Part shown: piece after piece, positions 26,420-36,959 of the stretch
Numbering within the stretch: the first letter of the stretch is position 1
Layout of the letters: every line of letters begins with the position of its first letter
Source: Candidatus Poribacteria bacterium
GTDB lineage: Bacteria > Poribacteria > WGA-4E > WGA-3G
Length of the DNA: 64,000 bases
Reading direction: 5' to 3'
NCBI GenBank assembly: GCA_003635195.1
Contig: PYIY01000078.1
Span: 1 to 64,000 of the forward strand
Notes under the pieces: generated by a model
What the model was told of the DNA's origin: nothing
The model's database searches: none
Seen by the model: the letters and a program-made list of their open reading frames with translations, nothing else
Program-made: the position numbers and the translations under genes

Positions 26420-27529
26420 ATGGCAAGTCCCGAATTTGTATTCACACGTTACCCCAATTTAGAAGTTTCTTGGCCCTTCGTTCACGAACAGATGGTCCGC
26501 CGGTTAGAAGAACTCGGTGTCACTCTTGTTCTCAACACCAACAACCGAGACCCTATCCACGAACAAGCCGATTTAAGCGAAACCATCGGCATATCCCATT
26601 TCGGTGGAAATCTGACAGAAGCATGCATCGCAGCAGCCCCGAAACTTAAAGTGTTCGGAGCGATGACAGATAATTCTGGACACGGCATCCCATACCAAGC
26701 ACTTCAGGCACGCGGTATCCCTGTCATTGAATCGACGCGCGCCTGGTCGCAATCCGTGGCTGAGTGCGCCTTCGGTCTCGCGCTATCCTCACTGCGCCGG
26801 ACAGCACAGTGGCATCTGCGGATGGCACAGGGTGAAAAACTCTGGGATTGGGAGAACCCGATGTGGGGTTCGCTAAACGCTCGTGAAAGCGGCGCGCCCC
26901 TCGATAAACTTCCCGCTGCACATCAGTTCTGTGATGACCCAGATTTCGTCAACGGCGATCTCGGCACCAAAAACGTTGGTGTCATCGGTCTCGGACAGAT
27001 TGGTGGAAAAATCGCAAAATGGAGTCGGGTTTTTGGGGCAACAGTCGTTGGTTTCGATCCGTATGTCTCAGACGAACTTCTTCAAGAGTGGGATGTACAA
27101 CGCGCCGATATGGACACGCTCGCCGATACATCCGACATCGTGTTCGTGGCAGTTCCACCGACACCTTCAGCGAAACATCTATTGAATCGAGAACGGATCT
27201 ATCATTTGAAGAACGGAAGTTTGGTTGTTGTGATTACGCGCGCACATGCTGTCGATATGGAAGCATTGCGGGAACGGATTGTCAAAGACGAACTCGCAGG
27301 GGCATTTGATGTTTATGACATCGAACCGGTCCCTATTGATGATGAGCTGCGCAATCGAGATAACGTTGTTCACACACCGCACATCGCAGGTAGAACAGAA
27401 GATTCTAACCTACGCGTGGCGGATATGACTGTCGATGACTTTGTGCGGGTGCTGAAGGGCGAAGCACCTCTGGGGGCATTAACTCCGAAGGCAGTTGAGG
27501 TCCGAACCTCACCGAACCCGAGTCAGTAA
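26420..27529 (+). CDS. D-isomer-specific 2-hydroxyacid dehydrogenase family protein
   Basis: The ORF-track start is inside the preceding gene and repeat. The ATG at 26420, nine bases after GAGG, gives ASPEFVFTRYPNLEVSWPFV and 369 residues. The protein has the split substrate domain and the NAD-binding Rossmann core with VIGLGQIGGKIAKWSR near residue 185, the FDPYVS dinucleotide-discriminating segment, and the late VVHTPHIAGRT segment with the catalytic His. The usual catalytic Arg may be the R of VVVITRAHAVD. It would interconvert a 2-keto acid and a D-2-hydroxy acid using NAD(P)H. The substrate is not evident. The adjacency to GH2 hints at sugar-derived acids. Confidence 0.85.
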   Translation: MASPEFVFTRYPNLEVSWPFVHEQMVRRLEELGVTLVLNTNNRDPIHEQADLSETIGISHFGGNLTEACIAAAPKLKVFGAMTDNSGHGIPYQALQARGIPVIESTRAWSQSVAECAFGLALSSLRRTAQWHLRMAQGEKLWDWENPMWGSLNARESGAPLDKLPAAHQFCDDPDFVNGDLGTKNVGVIGLGQIGGKIAKWSRVFGATVVGFDPYVSDELLQEWDVQRADMDTLADTSDIVFVAVPPTPSAKHLLNRERIYHLKNGSLVVVITRAHAVDMEALRERIVKDELAGAFDVYDIEPVPIDDELRNRDNVVHTPHIAGRTEDSNLRVADMTVDDFVRVLKGEAPLGALTPKAVEVRTSPNPSQ

Positions 27530-27720
27530 ATAGTTCTCAGTTGTCAGTACGATTTTTCTCTCACTGCGAGGCATGAAAAAAATCTTTCAGTACTCAGTTA
27601 AAGAGGTATCTTGTGGTCGGAATATGAAAGGTAACCGTCCCGAAGTATTAACTGATAACTGAAAGCGCAGCGTCCTGACAACTGAGAACCAGTACTCTGA
27701 AAACTGACAACTATAAAAAA
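27530..27720. repeat. Heptamer-type palindromic repeats, copy 5 (compound)
   Basis: The spacer is built almost entirely of repeat material: TTCTCAGTTGTCAGTACG, a CTCACTGCGAGGC unit, TCAGTACTCAGTTAAAGAGG, then ATTAACTGATAACTGAAAG and further CTGACAACTGAGAACC-type units. It ends in an A-run directly before the hisC ATG, so hisC has no clear ribosome site. Confidence 0.6.
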
Positions 27721-27721
27721 A

Positions 27722-28819
27722 ATGCCACCGAAAACGGAATACAAAAACCTTATCCGTTCAGACATCGCAGACATGGCACCTTACACGCCCATTGTGCCGT
27801 TTGATGTGTTGAGTCAACGCCTCGGTATCCCCACTGAGGACATCATTAAACTTGATGCGAATGAGAACCCTTACGGTCCCTCAGCACGCGTATATCAAGC
27901 GTTGGCAAATGAAACCTATTATCACATATACCCTGACCCTGACAGTTCGTCGTTACGTCAAGCCCTGAGTCAATACATAGGTGTTGATGCAACCCATATC
28001 GTCGCAGGTCACGGCGCAGATGAGTTGATTGACCTTGTAATCAGGTTGTTTGTCGCTCATGGCGATGCGGTCATTAACTGCCCGCCAACGTTCGGGATGT
28101 ACCGTTTCGACACAGAACTCAACGGCGGAAAAATAATTGAACTTGAACGAAAAGCGGATTTTTCGTTAGACACTGAATCAGTAATTGATCTCGCCACCAA
28201 CAACAAAAACATCAAACTCATCTTTATTACGAGCCCAAACAATCCTGATGGTGGTATGCTTGAGGATACATGCCTTCGGCGGTTACTTCAGTTGCCGTTG
28301 ATTGTCGTGCTGGACGAAGCTTATATTGAATTCGCTGGCGGGAGTTGTGCGAATTGGGTTTTGGAACACGAAAACCTGATTGTGCTTCGGACGTTCAGCA
28401 AGTGGGCAGGATTAGCAGGATTGCGGGTAGGATACGGAATCTTTCCGCCCTGGATACTCTCACATCTTTTGAAGATTAAGCAGCCGTACAACGTAAACGT
28501 TGCTGGTGCGACAGCTGCCTTGGCTTCGTTGTCGGATGTGTCTCAATTGCAAGAAAATGTGCGGAAAATTGTGGCAGAGCGTGGAAGGCTTTACGCGGCG
28601 TTGCAAGCGTTTGACTTTTTGGAACCCTATCCAAGTGAAGCGAATTTCATTCTATCGCGAGTGATCGGAAAAGACGCAGCGGAACTAAAAGCAACATTAG
28701 CTGAACGCGGCATTCTCATCCGATATTTTGATACGCCACGTCTACACAACCACGTTAGAATCAGCGTCGGCACCCCTGCGCAAACATCTGCCCTCTTAGA
28801 AGCACTCTCTACATTATAG
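27722..28819 (+). CDS. hisC: Histidinol-phosphate aminotransferase
   Basis: A 365-residue fold-type I PLP enzyme that converts imidazole-acetol phosphate and glutamate to histidinol phosphate in histidine synthesis. Landmarks are KLDANENPYGPS near residue 39, HGADELIDL near 98, SPNNPDGG near 173, the DEAYIEF segment with the Asp that binds the PLP nitrogen, and the Schiff-base Lys in TFSKWAGLAG (K227). The C-terminal small domain ends RISVGTPAQT. The pattern is that of HisC, although Cobalamin-type CobD relatives are close. It stands alone here rather than in a his operon. Its stop overlaps by six bases with the stop of the convergent ispH. Confidence 0.9.
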   Translation: MPPKTEYKNLIRSDIADMAPYTPIVPFDVLSQRLGIPTEDIIKLDANENPYGPSARVYQALANETYYHIYPDPDSSSLRQALSQYIGVDATHIVAGHGADELIDLVIRLFVAHGDAVINCPPTFGMYRFDTELNGGKIIELERKADFSLDTESVIDLATNNKNIKLIFITSPNNPDGGMLEDTCLRRLLQLPLIVVLDEAYIEFAGGSCANWVLEHENLIVLRTFSKWAGLAGLRVGYGIFPPWILSHLLKIKQPYNVNVAGATAALASLSDVSQLQENVRKIVAERGRLYAALQAFDFLEPYPSEANFILSRVIGKDAAELKATLAERGILIRYFDTPRLHNHVRISVGTPAQTSALLEALSTL

Positions 28820-30055
28820 AAAGGGTTCCAACACTTCTTCTACTGAGCGAGTCCCTGGAAACCAACTAACGATTTTTTGCAATACTTCATCGAGAAGGAC
28901 ATCAGGACAAGATGCCCCAGCAGTCAGAACGATATCGGTAGATTTTTTCTCCGCTGTCCCATTTGTCTGAAAAAGCCAATTTTCTGTCGTCTGGACCTGT
29001 TTTGTCTCTAATTCGAGATGACGAATGCGTTTGGGACTGAGGAGTTCATCTGCATCTCGAATAAAATAGGTGGGAAGGTGCTGTTGACAGAGTTCCACGA
29101 GATGGCTCGTATTAGAAGAATTATAGCCCCCGACAACAACTGCGATATCGCCGCCATCGGCAATGAGTGCAAGTGTTGCATCCTGATTCTCTTTAGTGGC
29201 GTAACAGAGGGTGTCTCTCGTATCGGCAAAGTGTGAAGACATATCAGCTTCGCCGTATGTTGCCCTGATAGTATCTTGTAATAAATTGGCAATTGCCTCT
29301 GTTTCCGTCGCGAGCATCGTTGTCTGGTTGACAACGCCGATGCGCTTCAGATGGAGAATAGGATCGAAACCCGGAGAGAATCGATCTGCAAACTTTTCAA
29401 AGAAGAATGCAGCGTCTGTCTCACCAGAAATAACTTTTGCCAAATTCCGCGCTTCTTCAAGATCACGAACAACAACAACAGGGGCACTCGCTTGTGCGTG
29501 GGAAAACGTTGCCCGAGTTTCTTCATGATAACGTTTTCCGTGGATAACAACCGTGTAATCCTGTTTACCAATCTCCTCACTCCGCCGCCAAACCTTTTCG
29601 ACGAATGGACAGGTTGTGTTATAAGCAGTAAGCGTAACACCACGCGCCTTAAGAGCCTGCTCGACCTCAAGGGTGGTCCCAAAAGCAGGGACGATAACGA
29701 CATCATCTGGCATCAAAATGTCAACAGGAAGAAGTGGTTTGCCAGCGGTATCCATTAGAAACTGAACACCGCGCTGTCTTAGGTTTTCATTGACGTGCGG
29801 GTTATGAATAATTTCAGACAACAGGAAGATACGCTTGTCTGGATTTTCTGCAAGTGCCTGATAAGCGATTTCAATAGCGTTTTCGACACCATAGCAGAAG
29901 CCGAAGTGGCGCGCTATTTTGAATCGAACGGGTCCGAAATCCAATAACGTTGGTGCAAGATCTCGCTTCCGGACATCAGTGTCGCGGCGCGCCTGTTTAA
30001 CCACAGAGATAATAGGACTATGATAGAAGTGAGGTAATTTGAAAGTTCGAGGCAT
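28814..30055 (-). CDS. ispH: 4-hydroxy-3-methylbut-2-enyl diphosphate reductase (long, cyanobacterial/plastid-like form)
   Basis: The last enzyme of the MEP isoprenoid pathway; it reduces HMBPP to IPP and DMAPP with a [4Fe-4S] cluster. The three cluster Cys are visible in HFGFCYGVE (near residue 52), NTTCPFVEKVW (near 148) and GASCPDVLLDE (near 380). The internal ATG at 30055 with GGAAG upstream is preferred over the TTG at 30076. The length of about 413 residues exceeds the ~315 of the common bacterial form and matches the longer cyanobacterial/plastid class. It lies downstream of rpmH where rnpA and yidC usually sit, and it may be co-transcribed with rpmH. Confidence 0.9.
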   Translation of the reverse strand: MPRTFKLPHFYHSPIISVVKQARRDTDVRKRDLAPTLLDFGPVRFKIARHFGFCYGVENAIEIAYQALAENPDKRIFLLSEIIHNPHVNENLRQRGVQFLMDTAGKPLLPVDILMPDDVVIVPAFGTTLEVEQALKARGVTLTAYNTTCPFVEKVWRRSEEIGKQDYTVVIHGKRYHEETRATFSHAQASAPVVVVRDLEEARNLAKVISGETDAAFFFEKFADRFSPGFDPILHLKRIGVVNQTTMLATETEAIANLLQDTIRATYGEADMSSHFADTRDTLCYATKENQDATLALIADGGDIAVVVGGYNSSNTSHLVELCQQHLPTYFIRDADELLSPKRIRHLELETKQVQTTENWLFQTNGTAEKKSTDIVLTAGASCPDVLLDEVLQKIVSWFPGTRSVEEVLEPFL

Positions 30056-30109
30056 TCGCACTTCCGTCCGTAGCAATAGATTACTTTACATATTACTTAT
30101 CGAAATTTC

Positions 30110-30244
30110 TTAGGCACTCAGGACTTTTCGACCTTTGGCGCGACGACGAGCAATGATTTGTCTTCCGTGTCGTGTAGACATCCGTTTGCGGAAACCGAGT
30201 TTATTTTTCCGTTTCCGTCGATGCGGTTGATATGTACGTTTCAT
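30110..30244 (-). CDS. rpmH: 50S ribosomal protein L34
   Basis: This 44-residue gene is too short for the ORF track. It reads [20 protein letters not shown] and ends [12 protein letters not shown], the full L34 sequence pattern, extremely basic. GGAGG lies seven bases before the ATG. L34 is a late-assembling protein of the large subunit and is commonly encoded divergently from dnaA at the origin, exactly as here. The usual next gene, rnpA, is missing; ispH follows instead. Confidence 0.96.
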   Translation of the reverse strand: MKRTYQPHRRKRKNKLGFRKRMSTRHGRQIIARRRAKGRKVLSA

Positions 30245-30685
30245 GAATGCCTCCTTTTTCTTTGTAGGTGCTATCTTCTATGTGTTAGATTATTCCACAT
30301 TAAGGATTTTGTTTAACCAGAATGGTAGTGTACTACGTCTTAAATGATACCCTATTTTTCGATATTTGTCAAATTTTTCGCCTTCGTAATTTTTGCTGGT
30401 CATCGAAAAAATAGCTTGATAAAATTTCGATTTTAGTCCAAAATATTTTTCGATGGATATGTAATAAACTTTGAAGTATTAAAATATTTTTGAGAAAAAT
30501 GTTGACTTTTCTATAAGAAAATGATACGATTTTGTCTATCATTATCCCTTCGGTTAATTAACCGGCATAGTTTCATTTTTATTTCATATTTATTAAGCAT
30601 TAAGGAATTATAATGGCTCAGCTTTAAATTAAAATTGATATTAAGGCTGAAAGCCCATGTGCCATTTAGGCTAGGACACACGCTC
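30245..30685. promoter_or_regulatory. rpmH-dnaA divergent control region
   Basis: An AT-rich 440-base spacer. A dnaA promoter is likely at TTGACT (30502-30507), 17 bases, TACGAT (30525-30530). Three TTTTTCGAT motifs occur upstream, and two of them form an inverted repeat (CTATTTTTCGAT at 30352 and ATCGAAAAAATAG at 30402), which could be an operator. No DnaA box of the oriC type was found here. Confidence 0.5.
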
Positions 30686-32077
30686 ATGCGGCACAACCCC
30701 AACGAAATCTGGTCAGAAATACTGCAGAACCTCAACGACACAGCACAGCAGGACGTTTATCTTCATCAAGCAGTTCCGCTTTCACTCACAGCAGACGCAT
30801 TGAAGATAGCTGTGCCTTCCGCGTATACACGCGCGCGAATTGAAGAGCGTTTCCGAACTGACATCCAGCGAGTATTAGCAACACTAATTGGTGCACAATG
30901 CGTACTTACCCTCACTATAGACGAATCTGTGGCTCACGGCGGCGAGGATTCTAATTTAATGGAAGCGGAAGATACTTCTGATCAATCCCTTGATCAAAGT
31001 GAAGTCTCTATTAGTAACCCCTCCATCTCTCTACCACAGAATCAGACTGGACTGAACCCAAAATACCGGTTTGATACATTTGTTGTTGATACCCCTAATC
31101 GGATCTGTCACGCAACGGCTTTAGCTGTTTCAGAAAATCCAGGGCGCGACTATAATCCTCTTTTCATTTATGGCGGGGTCGGATTGGGTAAAACCCACCT
31201 CTTGCACGCAATCGGTAATAGACTTTCAGTAAACCAACCTGATAAAAAAGTTCTGTACGTTACATCAGAAACTTTCATGAATGAATATGTCGAGTCTATT
31301 GTCAATCGCGGATCAGCGCAAGGATTCCGCACAAAATATCGAACAGCGGACATGCTTTTGATTGATGACATACAATTTTTGGAGCGTAAGGAGGGGACAC
31401 AAGAAGAATTCTTTAACACCTTTAATGACCTCCACATGAACTCAAACCAGATAGTCATGACCAGTGATCGGACACCGAATAACTTGGAAAACCTTGAACT
31501 CCGTCTGCGATCCCGATTTCAATCCGGTATGGTAGCTGAGATTGGCATGCCACAGTACGAGATGCGTATCGCTATCCTCCGACAAAAGTGTCAAGACCAA
31601 GGATTTGAAAACCTACCTGATGATGTCCTCAGTTACATCGCCGAGGTCGTCGAAACGAATATTCGAGAACTAGAAGGCACGCTTGTGCGGCTGGTTACAC
31701 AAGCCACGATACTCAAGGAAAACTTGAGTTTGGATTTTGCCCGACAGGTGCTCAACGATGTAGGCACTCCCTCACCAATGCGAGATCGTAAGACTGCCAC
31801 ATCAAAAGGGATACAAATGGTCGTCGCTGACTACTTTGGTATTGAGGTGGCAGACCTCGTCTCTCAGAAACGGACGAAGGAGTTAGTCCAACCGCGTCAA
31901 ATCGCTATGTACATGTGCAGGGAATTAACACAAATGTCATATTCAAACATTGCCCAAGCGTTTAATAAGGGAAATCATACAACTGTCATTCACGCTTGCA
32001 AACAGATAGAAGATACAATCGAAAAGAGTGATGAGGAACGGAAAACAATTATGTACCTGATCGAGCAATTCCGATAG
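30686..32077 (+). CDS. dnaA: Chromosomal replication initiator DnaA
   Basis: The ATG at 30686 (RHNPNEIWSEILQNL) gives 463 residues and the normal DnaA N-terminus; the ORF-track start adds 17 residues and is less likely. Domain I spans 1-~80, a variable linker follows, and the AAA+ domain has Walker A GGVGLGKTHLLH near 162 and Walker B LLIDDIQFLE near 223. Domain IV begins near 345. The DNA-binding signature is SYSNIAQAFNKGNHTTVIHA, where most DnaA proteins have GGRDHTTV; the Arg-Asp pair is replaced by Gly-Asn. DnaA binds boxes in the adjoining origin and opens the DNA. A promoter with TTGACT/TACGAT lies upstream. Confidence 0.97.
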   Translation: MRHNPNEIWSEILQNLNDTAQQDVYLHQAVPLSLTADALKIAVPSAYTRARIEERFRTDIQRVLATLIGAQCVLTLTIDESVAHGGEDSNLMEAEDTSDQSLDQSEVSISNPSISLPQNQTGLNPKYRFDTFVVDTPNRICHATALAVSENPGRDYNPLFIYGGVGLGKTHLLHAIGNRLSVNQPDKKVLYVTSETFMNEYVESIVNRGSAQGFRTKYRTADMLLIDDIQFLERKEGTQEEFFNTFNDLHMNSNQIVMTSDRTPNNLENLELRLRSRFQSGMVAEIGMPQYEMRIAILRQKCQDQGFENLPDDVLSYIAEVVETNIRELEGTLVRLVTQATILKENLSLDFARQVLNDVGTPSPMRDRKTATSKGIQMVVADYFGIEVADLVSQKRTKELVQPRQIAMYMCRELTQMSYSNIAQAFNKGNHTTVIHACKQIEDTIEKSDEERKTIMYLIEQFR

Positions 32078-32460
32078 CCAAATTCAGTGTTTTACCTCAG
32101 CGTTTTTTAAGGTTTTTTTAAACGATATACCGCATCATACCCTGTTGATAACCTGTGCATAACTATGTTAAAACAATGTTGATAACTTGTGCATAACTTG
32201 TGCATAACTCGGTTGTTATCCAGCTTTGTTGATAACCTGTTGATAACTCGCTGACTTATGCACAAGTTATCAACAGGGTACTTGTCAATGATCATCAGTG
32301 TTCAGGTGAGTTATCCACTTATCAACAGCCCCTACTACTACTACTAATCTCTATATAAATTTATATAGTACTTAGTAGTAATAGTAGAGGTTGTGGATAA
32401 GTGCTAAAAGTTATTAAATTTTGCACCCAAGTCAATTAAAATATTCACACCTAAGATAAG
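32078..32460. other. Chromosomal origin of replication (oriC)
   Basis: The spacer between dnaA and recF holds 12 DnaA-box-like 9-mers. TTATCAACA type: 32143-32151, 32177-32185, 32227-32235, 32238-32246, 32267-32275 and 32319-32327. TTATGCACA type: 32154-32162, 32188-32196, 32199-32207 and 32256-32264. TTATCCAC-A/T type: 32311-32319 and 32392-32400. A partial box lies at 32216. The boxes up to 32246 are on the minus strand, those from 32256 to 32327 on the plus strand, and the last is on the minus strand. The unwinding region at 32333-32387 follows. This is the slot where dnaN normally lies. Confidence 0.93.
32333..32387. promoter_or_regulatory. Origin unwinding element with two mirrored DnaA-trio tracts
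   Basis: On the plus strand the box TTATCAACA is followed by GCCCC and then TACTACTACTACTAAT (32333-32348). On the minus strand the box TTATCCACA (32392-32400) is followed by ACCTC and then TACTATTACTACTAAG (about 32372-32387). Both point at the perfect 18-base palindrome CTATATAAATTTATATAG (32351-32368). Each half matches the box / GC-rich / trio order of the bacterial basal unwinding system described in Bacillus subtilis. Confidence 0.8.
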
Positions 32461-33768
32461 ATGTTATTAAATCATATCGTCCTACGAAATTTTCGGAATT
32501 ATATCAATTGCGAAGTCTACTTCCCTAAGCCTGTTAACTTAATCGTCGGTGGGAATGCACAGGGAAAAACCAGTTTGCTTGAAGCAATCTATTTTCTTTG
32601 CACTGCGGAATCTCATCGTGCGACTCATGATGCCGAATTGATTCGGCATCATGAGTCAGGATTCTACCTAAAAGGGACACTGAGGAACGGTAGTGATGAC
32701 GTAACATCTCTTGAGGCGATAAAACAGGCACGCGGACAGTTTAGATTGAAGAAAAATGGTATTCTCCAAGCAAAACGCTCCGAATGGATCGGTCAATTTA
32801 ACGTTGTATTTTTTTCCCCAGAGTCGCTAACATTAGTGAAGGGAGGCCCCTCGGAAAGGCGACGGTTCTTAGATCTCTTAATCTCACAGATTGATAACGA
32901 ATACCTAAAAAATTTGCAAAAGTACAACCTCGTTCTCAAACAACGAAATGAATTGCTCAAGCAGATTCGTGCGATGTTCGCAAACGTAACGCAATTGGAT
33001 GCTTGGGATAAATTGCTGCTCATGCATGGTACTGCAATTATCATAAAGCGGTTAGAAATCTTTCATCAATTAAAAGTGCACGCGATCCAAAATCATCAAG
33101 AACTCACCGGCGGTTTAGAAAATCTCGTGCTGACGTATCGTTCGGCATCAGTGTCGAACGATACGTCAATTGACGATATTACATGCAGTACTTCAGAAAC
33201 CACTTTCGGCAGCTCATTAGCAGAGCCTTCAAATATATTTCACAAGAGTACCCGTGAAACTGAAGACAAGGTAGCCAAACATTTTGGCATATCCTTAAAC
33301 GCCTCCCGCGAGGCAGATTTACAGAGAGGTACAACCTTAGTCGGCCCGCACCGAGACGATTTCCTCATTGAATTGGAGAATGGACCTGAGGAACGTATCA
33401 CTTACCACGATAGTGAAAATGATCCACAAGACTCAGATCCCGAAACAGGAACATTTCGAGAAGTCGCGCGATCTTATGGGTCACAAGGGCAGCAGCGGAC
33501 TATCGCATTAGCCCTCAAGTTAGCAGAATTAGAGTTGATTCGACACCTAACAGGCAGAGACCCAATAGTTTTATTGGATGATGTCACCTCAGAGTTGGAT
33601 TACAAGCGGATAGGGTATCTATTAGGGGTTCTCCAAAATTTAAGTGCCCAAACCTTTATTACGACTACACATGCCGAGCCTCTTGTCCATCATCTTGATC
33701 AACCGAACATCTTAACGGTAGAGAATGCCCAGATAAATTACGCCACCGAAACTAACGAACCCTCTTAA
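32461..33768 (+). CDS. recF: DNA replication and repair protein RecF
   Basis: A 435-residue ABC-type ATPase that helps load RecA at gapped DNA. It opens MLLNHIVLRNFRNY, has Walker A GGNAQGKTSLLEAI at residues 30-43, the signature SYGSQGQQRTIALALK near 338 and Walker B PIVLLDDVTSELD near 367. It is about 60 residues longer than common RecF. The extra length lies in two acidic low-complexity insertions, around SETTFGSSLAEPS and DSENDPQDSDPETG. Two large perfect inverted repeats lie within the coding sequence (separate entries). It starts immediately after the origin without a clear ribosome site, and it takes the place that dnaN-recF normally shares. Confidence 0.95.
   Translation: MLLNHIVLRNFRNYINCEVYFPKPVNLIVGGNAQGKTSLLEAIYFLCTAESHRATHDAELIRHHESGFYLKGTLRNGSDDVTSLEAIKQARGQFRLKKNGILQAKRSEWIGQFNVVFFSPESLTLVKGGPSERRRFLDLLISQIDNEYLKNLQKYNLVLKQRNELLKQIRAMFANVTQLDAWDKLLLMHGTAIIIKRLEIFHQLKVHAIQNHQELTGGLENLVLTYRSASVSNDTSIDDITCSTSETTFGSSLAEPSNIFHKSTRETEDKVAKHFGISLNASREADLQRGTTLVGPHRDDFLIELENGPEERITYHDSENDPQDSDPETGTFREVARSYGSQGQQRTIALALKLAELELIRHLTGRDPIVLLDDVTSELDYKRIGYLLGVLQNLSAQTFITTTHAEPLVHHLDQPNILTVENAQINYATETNEPS
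32622..32657. repeat. Perfect 17-base inverted repeat inside recF
   Basis: GACTCATGATGCCGAAT, two bases (TG), then ATTCGGCATCATGAGTC. The frame passes through it as part of RATHDAELIRHHESGF. Such a palindrome is rare in coding DNA. Confidence 0.9.
33131..33168. repeat. Perfect 14-base inverted repeat inside recF
   Basis: TGACGTATCGTTCG, a 10-base loop (gcatcagtgt), then CGAACGATACGTCA. The loop side shares TTCGGCATCA with the first recF palindrome. Confidence 0.88.
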
Positions 33769-33787
33769 GACACCGACAAGTTTGAAC

Positions 33788-34287
33788 ATGCGCAAGACCC
33801 AAAACCTACGCGACCTCCTCACTGAACTCACCCGCTCCCACGACTTCGAGCCCAAGATGCTTGAGCAGAAAGTCTTTGCCCTTTGGCGCGAACATCTCGG
33901 AACGCCACTTGGTACCAAAACAGTTCCAGTCTCGCTATCCGATAGCGTTTTGAAAGTTTACACGGAATACCCTCCGTTTAAAAAAGAACTGTTACTCCTC
34001 AAAGAAAGGATAATAGAAGATTTGAATGTGGAATTAGGAGAAATTGTCCTAACGGATCTTCGGATAGAGATACGCCAAGTGCATAAAGCATCATCCTATC
34101 ACGCGAACAATGCCCCTACTGACCCTGAGATGTCAAAGACCACAACGTCAACACCCGAGTCAAGCAATCTTCGGACACCAACCCCCAAAGAATTAGAGCA
34201 AATTGAGCAGGCAATAACTGATGTGACGGATACTGATTTAAAAACTTCTTTGCGGCAACTATTCATGACACAGAGCAAAGAAAAGCC

Positions 34288-34291
<4 letters not shown>
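33788..34291 (+). CDS. dciA: DciA-like replicative helicase operator (DUF721)
   Basis: The ATG at 33788 gives 167 residues. The N-terminal half has the DUF721 layout: a helical RKTQNLRDLLTELTRS, then ALWREHLGTPLGTKTVPVSL with the conserved Trp, then LKVYTEYPPFKKELLLLKER and a short beta segment. DciA proteins load or activate the DnaB helicase in bacteria that lack DnaC or DnaI, and they are often found between recF and gyrB, as here. The C-terminal 60 residues are Pro/Thr-rich and probably disordered. The gene is expected to follow recF in one transcript (19 bases apart). Confidence 0.82.
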
Positions 34292-36959
<2,668 letters not shown>

